The position numbers and the translations under genes are program-made. DNA of 5,269 bases, from contig DTYS01000108.1 in assembly GCA_012961755.1 (NCBI GenBank), positions 1-5,269 of the forward strand, given 5' to 3'. Each line of letters begins with the position of its first letter. Position 1 is the stretch's first letter. Shown here piece after piece: positions 1 through 5,269 of this stretch. The notes below the pieces were generated by a model. It searched no databases. It was not told the origin of the DNA and was given only the letters and a program-made list of their open reading frames with translations. Source of the stretch: Candidatus Latescibacterota bacterium. GTDB taxonomy: Bacteria; Latescibacterota; 4484-107; B68-G9.

Positions 1-1709
1 ATCAGGGCGTCCTCGTCGTTGAAGAGGTATTCGGCCAAGGCCTTGGCAAGTTCAGTCTTACCTACCCCAGTTGGCCCCAAGAATATGAAGCTGCCTATGG
101 GGCGTCTCGGGTCCTTAAGCCCAGCCCTGGTCCTCCTTATGGCCTTAGCTATAGCTTCTATGGCCTCGTCCTGGCCGACCACCCTCTTTTTGAGCTCCTG
201 TTCCATCTTAAGCAACTTCTCGGTTTCGTTCCTGGCCAGGCGGTGTACGGGGACCCCGGTCATGAGGGCCACCACCTCCGCCACGTCCTCCTCCGTGACC
301 TGGACCTCCTTGGATTCGACCTCCTCGCTCCATACCCTCTTACGGTACTCCAACTCCTCCCTGAGGACCCTAGCCCTGTCCCTGAGCTCCGCGGCCCTTT
401 CGAAGTCCTGGGCCTCCGCGGCCGCGGCCTTGAGCTGCTCTATCTCCTCTATCTGCTGCTCCATCCTCTTTATCTCGGGAGGGAGGGTGGCCTGAGCCAG
501 CCTCACCTTCGAACACGCCTCGTCTACGACATCTATCGCCTTGTCGGGAAGGTACCTTCCGCTTATGTACCTGTCGGAGAGCTCGGCGGCCGCCTTGAGG
601 GCCTCGTCGGTTATCTTGACCTTATGATGTTCCTCGTACTTAGGCCTCAAACCTTTGAGTATCTCTATCGTCTCCTCGACCGTGGAAGGTTCCACGAGTA
701 TAGGTTGGAACCGCCTCTCTAAGGCACCGTCCTTCTCTATGTACTTGCGGTACTCGCTTAAGGTCGTAGCTCCTATGCACTGTACCTCGCCCCTGGAGAG
801 GGCGGGCTTGAACATGTTGGAGGCGTCCAAGGTGCCCTCGGCGCTCCCAGCCCCTACCAACGTGTGAAGCTCGTCTATGAAGACTATTATGTCCTTGTTC
901 TGCTGAAGTTCGGCCATAATGGCCTTCATCCTCTCCTCGAACTGTCCCCTGTACTTAGTCCCGGCCACTATGGCACCGAGGTCTAAGGAGATTATCCTCT
1001 TGTCCGCCAATATCTGAGGGACCTCCCTGCGAACTATCCTCTGAGCGAGGCCTTCTACTATGGCCGTCTTTCCGACGCCCGGCTCCCCTATGAGCACGGG
1101 GTTGTTCTTCTTGCGACGACTGAGGACCTGGGAGAGCCTCTCTATCTCCTTCTCCCTTCCTATTGTAGGGTCCAGCTTCCCTTCCTGGGCGAGCTTGGTG
1201 AGGTCCCTCCCGAAATGGTCCAAAAAGGGCGTCTTGCTCTTCTTCTCCTTCTCCCTCCTCCTGACCGACCTGCCGCTCAAGATGGCCAATATTTCAGCCT
1301 CCGTGGCCTTGTAGCTCACGCCGAAGGCGTCCAATATCTGTGCGGCTATCCCCTCCCTGTCCTTCAGGAGGGCCAGGAGCACATGTTCCGTCCCGGTATA
1401 TTCCGATTTCATCCTCCTCGCTATGTCCACAGCCCGCTCCAATATCTGATGGGCCCTCGGTGTGAACGGCCTCTGGCCACCTACGACGGTGTCCTTGGAA
1501 GGAGGTACGGCGCTCTCCACCGCCTGCCTGATGGACTCTAAGTCTAGCCCCAGATTCACCAAGGCCATGACCGCAACGCCCTTCCCGAGCCTCAGTATAG
1601 CTAAGAGGAGATGTTCCGTGCCCACCATATCGTGGCCCAGGCGTTCCGCCTCCTTTTGGGCTAACTGCACTAAACGTTTGACGTTATCGGTATACGGAGG
1701 TTGATTCAT
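1..1709 (-). CDS. clpC: ATP-dependent Clp protease ATP-binding subunit ClpC (5' part; C-terminus beyond left edge)
   Basis: This is a cytoplasmic AAA+ unfoldase that, in this family, feeds substrates into the ClpP peptidase using ATP. The first 569 codons are present. Two Clp-N repeats fill about residues 5-145, each with a GTEH-(L/V)-LLA signature (30-36 and 106-112). A basic linker follows at about 147-160. The first AAA+ domain shows Walker A GEPGVGKT (208-215), a pore-loop KYRG (252-255), Walker B IIVFIDE (274-280), sensor GATT (313-316) and arginine-finger region ERRF (331-334). A coiled-coil middle domain with a UVR-like segment (about 430-454, DFERAAELRD) marks ClpC rather than ClpA or ClpB. 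The second AAA+ domain begins near 511 with Walker A GPTGVGKT (545-552), and the window ends at NDEDAL. Relatives are about 810-850 residues, so roughly 250 are missing, including the second Walker B and the ClpP-binding loop. ATG at 1709 follows AAGGGGGG. The gene lies 20 bp after lolD and no ctsR or mcsAB genes are adjacent. Confidence 0.96.
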   Translation of the reverse strand, partial: MNQPPYTDNVKRLVQLAQKEAERLGHDMVGTEHLLLAILRLGKGVAVMALVNLGLDLESIRQAVESAVPPSKDTVVGGQRPFTPRAHQILERAVDIARRMKSEYTGTEHVLLALLKDREGIAAQILDAFGVSYKATEAEILAILSGRSVRRREKEKKSKTPFLDHFGRDLTKLAQEGKLDPTIGREKEIERLSQVLSRRKKNNPVLIGEPGVGKTAIVEGLAQRIVRREVPQILADKRIISLDLGAIVAGTKYRGQFEERMKAIMAELQQNKDIIVFIDELHTLVGAGSAEGTLDASNMFKPALSRGEVQCIGATTLSEYRKYIEKDGALERRFQPILVEPSTVEETIEILKGLRPKYEEHHKVKITDEALKAAAELSDRYISGRYLPDKAIDVVDEACSKVRLAQATLPPEIKRMEQQIEEIEQLKAAAAEAQDFERAAELRDRARVLREELEYRKRVWSEEVESKEVQVTEEDVAEVVALMTGVPVHRLARNETEKLLKMEQELKKRVVGQDEAIEAIAKAIRRTRAGLKDPRRPIGSFIFLGPTGVGKTELAKALAEYLFNDEDAL

Positions 1710-1729
1710 AGTATACCCCCCTTAAACAT
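1706..1729 (-). other. Possible 7-codon mini-ORF bridging lolD and clpC
   Basis: An ATG directly abuts the lolD stop codon (TAAATG) and opens a seven-codon frame, MFKGGIL. Its TGA overlaps the clpC start as ATGA. It could pass ribosomes from lolD to clpC by termination-reinitiation, or it could be chance in a 20 bp gap. The clpC Shine-Dalgarno lies inside it. There is no sign that the peptide itself has a function. Confidence 0.15.
1716..1723 (-). promoter_or_regulatory. Ribosome binding site of clpC
   Basis: AAGGGGGG lies 6 nt (TATACT) before the clpC ATG. It is purine-rich and correctly spaced, and supports the ATG at 1709, which also places the first Clp-N repeat at the expected distance from the N-terminus. 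Confidence 0.65.
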
Positions 1730-2437
1730 TTACAGATATAACAAATTTTGTGCCGAAACCGGTATAGCCTTACCATCCGAAAGCCGGACGACCCTGTCAG
1801 CCTTGGCGGCGAGTTGGGGGTTGTGGGTAGCTACGACGAAGGTCTGGCCCAGGGAGCCTGAGAGCTCCCTCAGAAGCCCATATAAGGCCTCCCCATGTCC
1901 GGGGTCAAGGTTCCCCGAGGGTTCGTCCGCCAACACTACCTTAGGTCCGTTGGCCAAGGCCCTGGCCACGGCCACCCTCTGTTGTTCACCCCCCGAAAGC
2001 TCCCCCGGCCTGTGGTTCCTCCTCTCCCAGAGCCCGACCCTCCTCAGGAGGAATTCGGCCACCTCCTTCGCCCTTTCGGGTTCGTCCCCGGCTATGATCC
2101 TCGGAAGCATAACGTTCTCCAAGGCCGTGAACTCCGGAAGCAGATGGTGGAACTGGAAGACGAAGCCCACGGCACGGTTCCTGAACCGGGCCCTGTCCTT
2201 CTCGGAAAGTTCGAAGACGTCGACGCCGTCTATCAGGACCCTTCCCTTGGTGGGCCTGTCCAAAGTCCCCATTATGTGCAACAGGGTGCTCTTCCCGACC
2301 CCGGAGGGTCCCACGACCGATAATATCTCCCCCCTCCTAACCTCCATGTCGACTCCCTTGAGGACCTCTATCTTCTCATCTCCCATAATGTAGGTCTTGT
2401 GAAGGTCGTGGACTGCCAGGACCACGTCGTCATTCAT
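1730..2437 (-). CDS. lolD: Lipoprotein-releasing ABC transporter ATP-binding protein LolD
   Basis: This is the cytoplasmic ATPase of the LolCDE-type transporter. It powers extraction of mature lipoproteins from the inner membrane for handover to a periplasmic carrier. The 235 residues match the family length. Visible motifs: Walker A GPSGVGKST (43-51), Q-loop Q95 in FQFHHLLPEFTALENV, ABC signature LSGGEQQR (147-154), Walker B VVLADEP (167-173) with catalytic E172, D-loop GNLD (175-178) and switch histidine H205. The stretch after the Q-loop is typical of LolD, although the wider MacB/FtsE group is close in sequence. The Lol assignment is strengthened by the LolC/E-type permease immediately upstream. 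Its start overlaps the permease stop by 8 bp (ATGAATGA), which suggests translational coupling and matched output of the two subunits. The last five residues (NLLYL) are encoded by AT-rich DNA that may double as a clpC control signal. Confidence 0.95.
   Translation of the reverse strand: MNDDVVLAVHDLHKTYIMGDEKIEVLKGVDMEVRRGEILSVVGPSGVGKSTLLHIMGTLDRPTKGRVLIDGVDVFELSEKDRARFRNRAVGFVFQFHHLLPEFTALENVMLPRIIAGDEPERAKEVAEFLLRRVGLWERRNHRPGELSGGEQQRVAVARALANGPKVVLADEPSGNLDPGHGEALYGLLRELSGSLGQTFVVATHNPQLAAKADRVVRLSDGKAIPVSAQNLLYL
1735..1745 (-). promoter_or_regulatory. Candidate internal clpC promoter (-10-like element at the lolD 3' end)
   Basis: Minus strand TTTGTTATATC overlaps the last codons of lolD. 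Its first ten bases are identical to the sequence around the -10 hexamer of the lysS promoter (5181-5190). The -10 candidate is TATATC at 1735-1740. I see no convincing -35 at 16-18 bp upstream (ACCGGT or CCGGTT). Transcription from here would start just before the clpC ribosome binding site. This is a weak call that rests on the shared 10-mer and local AT-richness. Confidence 0.2.
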
Positions 2438-3656
2438 ACCTTATGGCCTCCACCGGGTCCAGGGCAGCTGCCCTCCGGGCAGGGTACAACGAGGCCAGGA
2501 AACATATCCCCACGCTTGCCACGGAGACCCATATGAAATCCCATACGCGCATATCTATCGGGACGGCGTTTATTATGTAGATGTCGGGAGGGAGGGATAT
2601 GAGCTTGAACTTCTCCTGCAGGAAGCATAGCAGGGCTCCCAAGGCCACACCCACACCGGTGCCCACGGTTCCTACCACCAGCCCCTCGAACATGAATATC
2701 CTCCCTATGCTCCTTGCAGTAGCCCCCATAGATTTGAGTATACCTATCTCCTTGGTCTTCTCCAAGACCATCATGATAAGGGTGCTGGCTATGTTGAATG
2801 CCGCCACTAAGATTATCAGGCTGAGCACTATGAAGCTGCTCCACTTCTCTATGGTCATCCAACTGAAGAGGTGTCTCCTCATCTCGGCCCACGTCCTCAC
2901 GTAGTAAGGATAACCGAGCTCGCCCATTATGTCCCGTTTCACCCTCTCGGCCCTGTAGGGGTCGTCGGTCTTCACCTCGAGCCCGGTGACGGCGTCCTCC
3001 ATGCCGAAGAGCATCTGGGCCGAGCGGAGGGAGACGATCGTCAAGGAGGCGTCAAATTCGTAGAACCCGCTCTCGAAGACTCCCACCACCCGGAACCTGT
3101 GCAACCTCGGGACGGATAGGAGGGCCGAGCTCAGGCTCTGTGGGGTAGCTATATAGACGGTATCCCCTACCGTCGCCCTGAGCCTGTCGGCCAGGACGAC
3201 ACCCAGGACCACACCAGGAGGGCCCTCTGGAGGTTCCAGGAGCATCTCCCCGAAGACCACGTACCTCCCGAGGTCGGAGACCTGGTCCACCGTCGCCTCG
3301 TCCACACCCTTGACCGCCGCCCCGGCGGTGACGGCCCTGGAGGCCAACATCGCCTCCCCGTATACGAAGGGGGAGACGCCGACTACGTGGGGGACCCTCT
3401 TCACCTTCTCCACAACTTCACGCCATTCCGTCATCGGAAGACCGTGGAACCTCCCGACCCTTATGTGGGCGTCCATGCCTATAAGCTTGTTGCGCACCTC
3501 CCCGGCGAAGCCGTTCATAAGGGACAGTACTATCACCAAAGCAGCTACCCCGACGGCGACTCCGCCGACCGAGATGTAGGTTATAAGTGATATAAATTTC
3601 GTTCTCCTCTTGGAGCGTAGGTATCGCTTGGCTATGAAGAACTCGTAAGAAGGCAT
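2430..3656 (-). CDS. lolC: Lipoprotein-releasing ABC transporter permease (LolC/LolE family)
   Basis: This is the inner-membrane permease half of a LolCDE-type lipoprotein exporter. It has 408 residues, as expected for the family, with the classic MacB-like topology. One N-terminal membrane segment (about 22-46, ending LSLMNGF) is followed by a large periplasmic domain (about 50-268). Three C-terminal membrane segments lie at about 273-297, 319-345 and 373-392. The cytoplasmic loop EKTKEIGILKSMGAT (299-313) is the family's coupling element that contacts the ATPase. The C-terminus YPARRAAALDPVEAIRYE is also characteristic. I chose the ATG at 3656 because homologues begin close to Y-E-x-FIA-x-RYLR; a GTG at 3665 would add three residues, and neither has a strong ribosome binding site. 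The start is 12 bp after the lysS stop and the end overlaps lolD. Only one permease gene is present, so LolC versus LolE cannot be told apart and a homodimer is likely. Confidence 0.93.
   Translation of the reverse strand: MPSYEFFIAKRYLRSKRRTKFISLITYISVGGVAVGVAALVIVLSLMNGFAGEVRNKLIGMDAHIRVGRFHGLPMTEWREVVEKVKRVPHVVGVSPFVYGEAMLASRAVTAGAAVKGVDEATVDQVSDLGRYVVFGEMLLEPPEGPPGVVLGVVLADRLRATVGDTVYIATPQSLSSALLSVPRLHRFRVVGVFESGFYEFDASLTIVSLRSAQMLFGMEDAVTGLEVKTDDPYRAERVKRDIMGELGYPYYVRTWAEMRRHLFSWMTIEKWSSFIVLSLIILVAAFNIASTLIMMVLEKTKEIGILKSMGATARSIGRIFMFEGLVVGTVGTGVGVALGALLCFLQEKFKLISLPPDIYIINAVPIDMRVWDFIWVSVASVGICFLASLYPARRAAALDPVEAIRYE
2447..2454 (-). promoter_or_regulatory. Ribosome binding site of lolD inside the permease gene
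   Basis: GGTGGAGG lies 9 nt before the lolD ATG, within the last codons of the upstream permease gene. Together with the 8 bp overlap it fixes the lolD start at 2437 and points to coupled translation. Confidence 0.6.
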
Positions 3657-3668
3657 CAGCCCCACAAC

Positions 3669-5162
3669 CTACTCAGGCCTCATGTGGGGGAACAGGATAA
3701 CGTCCCTTATCGACGGCATATCTGTGAAGAGCATCACCAACCTGTCCACCCCTATACCCAGGCCACCTGTAGGGGGCATTCCGTACTCTAAGGCCCTTAT
3801 GAAGTCCCGATCTAAGACCTGGGCCTCCTCGTCCCCCCTCTCCCGAAGCCTCATCTGCTCCTGGAACCTCCTCATCTGGTCCTCGGGGTCGTTCAGCTCC
3901 GAGAACGCGTTGGCTATCTCCATCCCCGAGACGAAAAGTTCGAACCTTTCCACGAGCTCGGGATCGTCCCTGTGGCGCTTAGCTAAGGGGGAGGTCTCTA
4001 CGGGATAGTCCACGACGAAGGTGGGCTGCACAAGTTGGGGCTTGACCACTTCATCGAAGAGCTTGTCCACCATCTTACCTCTTCCCATGCCTCCGTCCAC
4101 ATCGAGCCCGTGCGAAAGGCAAAGCTTTCTGAGGGCTTCGTCCGAAAGTTCCCTCGGGTCCACCCCCACCTCCTCCTCCAGGGCCTCCAACATCCTGATC
4201 CTCCTCCAGGGCGGGGTCAGGTCCACCTCCGTGCCCTGGTAGACGAGCTTAGTGGTGCCCAGGACCTCCTCAGCGGCATGGGAGAGCATATCCTCGGTGA
4301 GGTCCATTATGTCGTGATAGTCAGCATACGCCTGATAGGCCTCAAGGAGGGTGAACTCGGGATTGTGGAGCCTATCCATACCCTCATTGCGGAAGTCCTT
4401 GGAGAACTCGTACACCTTCTCAAATCCCCCCACTATCAGTCGCTTAAGGTAAAGCTCGTTGGAGATCCTGAGGTACAAGTCCATGTCCAGGGCGTTGTGA
4501 TGGGTGACGAAAGGCCTGGCGGATGCTCCTCCGTACACCGGCTGGAGGACGGGCGTCTCCACCTCCAAGAATCCCCTCTCGTCCAGGAACTCCCTCAGAA
4601 CTCGGATTATCTCGGTGCGTCTGCGGAACACCTCCCTCACATCCGGGTTCACTATGAGGTCCACATACCTCTGGCGGTACCTCTGCTCCTTGTCGGTGAA
4701 GGGGTCGTAGATTATCCTTTTGTCTCCCTCCACCTTCTCCTTCACTACGGGAAGCGGCCTCAGGCTCTTACAGAGCACCTGGAAGGACCTCACCTCTACG
4801 GTTATCTCCCCCGTGCGGGTGCGGAAGACGGTGCCTCTGACCCCGATGATGTCGCCTATGTCCAAGAGCTTGAAGGCGGAGAACGCTTCGTTCCCCACCA
4901 CATCCCTCCTTATGTATATCTGTATCCTCCCTTCCCCATCCTGTATGTGTGAGAAACAGGTCTTCCCATGTTCCCTTATGGACATAATCCGACCTGCCAA
5001 GGAGACGGGGTCCCGGGCGGAACTTAGGGCATCGAACTCGTCCTTTACCTCCCGGGAGGTATGGGTAGCCTGGAACCTATAGGGATAAGGCTCTACGCCC
5101 ATCTCCCTCAACTTAGCGAGCTTTTCCCTGCGCCTTCCTATGAGCTGATCTTCAGGTCTCAT
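3669..5162 (-). CDS. lysS: Lysine--tRNA ligase, class II (LysRS)
   Basis: This cytoplasmic enzyme charges tRNA-Lys with lysine using ATP. The 497 residues fit bacterial class II LysRS. An N-terminal OB-fold for anticodon binding spans about 55-130. The catalytic core contains motif 1 (about 181-206, ending in VETPVL with P204), the GGASARPF segment (211-218), motif 2 around KDFRNEG with R258 and HNPEF (266-270), and motif 3 GGLGIGVDRL (466-475) with R474. The OB-fold excludes the shorter EpmA/PoxA paralogue. The linker at about 138-160 (VVKEKVEGDKRIIYDPFTD) is several residues longer than in E. coli LysRS. ATG at 5162 is preferred: GGAGAGG sits 5 nt upstream, and the residues that follow (QLIGRRREKLAKLREMG) match the usual start. 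A TTG at 5189 would add nine residues but lies in the predicted -10 region. It appears to be the first gene of the operon. No T-box leader is visible. Confidence 0.97.
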   Translation of the reverse strand: MRPEDQLIGRRREKLAKLREMGVEPYPYRFQATHTSREVKDEFDALSSARDPVSLAGRIMSIREHGKTCFSHIQDGEGRIQIYIRRDVVGNEAFSAFKLLDIGDIIGVRGTVFRTRTGEITVEVRSFQVLCKSLRPLPVVKEKVEGDKRIIYDPFTDKEQRYRQRYVDLIVNPDVREVFRRRTEIIRVLREFLDERGFLEVETPVLQPVYGGASARPFVTHHNALDMDLYLRISNELYLKRLIVGGFEKVYEFSKDFRNEGMDRLHNPEFTLLEAYQAYADYHDIMDLTEDMLSHAAEEVLGTTKLVYQGTEVDLTPPWRRIRMLEALEEEVGVDPRELSDEALRKLCLSHGLDVDGGMGRGKMVDKLFDEVVKPQLVQPTFVVDYPVETSPLAKRHRDDPELVERFELFVSGMEIANAFSELNDPEDQMRRFQEQMRLRERGDEEAQVLDRDFIRALEYGMPPTGGLGIGVDRLVMLFTDMPSIRDVILFPHMRPE

Positions 5163-5167
5163 ATCGT

Positions 5168-5174
5168 CCTCTCC
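5168..5174 (-). promoter_or_regulatory. Ribosome binding site of lysS
   Basis: GGAGAGG lies 5 nt (ACGAT) before the ATG at 5162. It is the strongest start signal near the gene and decides for this ATG. A second G-rich stretch (GGAGGGGGG) sits before the upstream TTG at 5189, but it falls in the spacer of the predicted promoter. Confidence 0.7.
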
Positions 5175-5179
5175 GAAGA

Positions 5180-5208
5180 AATATAACAAAACCCCCCTCC
5201 GATGTCAA
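5180..5208 (-). promoter_or_regulatory. Sigma-70-type promoter for the lysS-lol-clpC operon
   Basis: On the minus strand, TTGACA (5203-5208, a perfect -35) is followed by exactly 17 bp and then TATATT (5180-5185, five of six matches to the -10 consensus). The predicted transcription start is near 5172-5174, only about ten nucleotides before the lysS ATG, so the message would begin at its own Shine-Dalgarno. The spacer contains a run of six G residues. No operator palindrome, CIRCE element or CtsR repeat is visible around it. Confidence 0.7.
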
Positions 5209-5214
5209 CCGCCC

Positions 5215-5269
5215 TTACTTGCGCTCGGTCCCGAAAGTCCGTATTTTTAAAGGCTGAACGTCCGAAGGG
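5215..5269 (-). other. Upstream edge region; possible 3' end of a preceding gene
   Basis: One minus-strand frame is open from the window edge for 17 codons (PSDVQPLKIRTFGTERK) and ends with TAA at 5215-5217, just before the lysS -35. A second frame stays open to a TGA overlapping the lysS ATG. I recognise neither peptide, and so short a stretch could be open by chance. The region could equally be intergenic. Confidence 0.15.

Noticed and set aside
19..722. Two overlapping plus-strand frames of about 160 codons opposite clpC
   Set aside because: They are shadows of the ClpC coding frame, which runs uninterrupted from 1709 to the window edge with all expected motifs.
1710..1715. TATACT immediately before the clpC ATG as a -10 element
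   Set aside because: No -35 hexamer lies at 16-18 bp, and transcription would start inside the coding region, after the Shine-Dalgarno.
1701..2393. A 230-codon plus-strand frame opposite lolD
   Set aside because: LolD has every ABC ATPase motif on the other strand. The antisense product is serine- and proline-rich and resembles no family I know.
2434..2892. A 152-codon minus-strand frame overlapping the permease gene
   Set aside because: It is the wrong frame of the same strand: the permease frame carries conserved membrane segments and the coupling motif, while this frame has low-complexity sequence.
4035..4952. A 305-codon open frame on the plus strand opposite lysS
   Set aside because: It is antisense to a clear LysRS gene, shows no recognisable motifs, and is explained by the scarcity of codons on the sense strand that would create antisense stops.
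5219..5247. Possible divergent plus-strand promoter (TTGCGC, 17 bp, TATTTT)
   Set aside because: Only three of six and four of six matches to consensus, and no gene start is visible before the window ends. Chance is the simpler explanation.
5225..5250. Possible hairpin followed by TATTTTT on the plus strand, as a terminator
   Set aside because: The stem has only three pairs before a mismatch, and there is no plus-strand gene for it to terminate.
5163..5269. T-box or other riboswitch upstream of lysS
   Set aside because: The region is only about 100 bp, has no T-box consensus or strong stem, and the predicted promoter leaves a leader of about ten nucleotides.

Overview
The window holds four genes, all on the minus strand, reading from right to left: lysS (class II lysyl-tRNA synthetase), a LolC/LolE-type lipoprotein-export permease, lolD (its ATPase), and clpC (AAA+ unfoldase of the Clp protease). 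clpC runs off the left edge, so only its first 569 codons are present. The genes are packed like an operon: 12 bp (or 3 bp with an alternative start) between lysS and the permease, an 8 bp overlap between the permease and lolD, and 20 bp between lolD and clpC. No terminator is visible between them. There are no RNA genes, CRISPR arrays, insertion sequences or phage genes.

The organism is probably a diderm (two-membrane) bacterium, because a LolCDE-type transporter extracts lipoproteins from the inner membrane for delivery to the outer membrane. A ClpC-type unfoldase (two Clp-N repeats and a UVR-like middle domain) next to Lol genes fits Synergistota or another diderm lineage related to Firmicutes better than Proteobacteria, which usually carry ClpA. 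The DNA is moderately GC-rich, yet arginine is often AGG and isoleucine often ATA, even in lysS. This bias is common in thermophiles. The lineage and lifestyle are inferences; no marker gene settles them.

Layout: 5163-5269 is the control region. It contains a near-consensus sigma-70-type promoter (TTGACA, 17 bp, TATATT) pointing into lysS, and a strong Shine-Dalgarno that places the start at the ATG at 5162 rather than at an upstream TTG. 3669-5162 is lysS, 2430-3656 the permease, 1730-2437 lolD, and 1-1709 partial clpC. The lolD-clpC junction is AT-rich. It repeats a 10-mer found at the lysS -10 region and may hold a secondary clpC promoter.

Functionally, LolD and the permease form one ABC machine. 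LysRS (translation) and ClpC (protein quality control) are housekeeping partners in the same apparent transcript, without a visible biochemical link. All four proteins have intact core motifs as far as the window extends. I do not see a new biological system here; the points of interest are the operon arrangement, the single Lol permease and the compact control signals.
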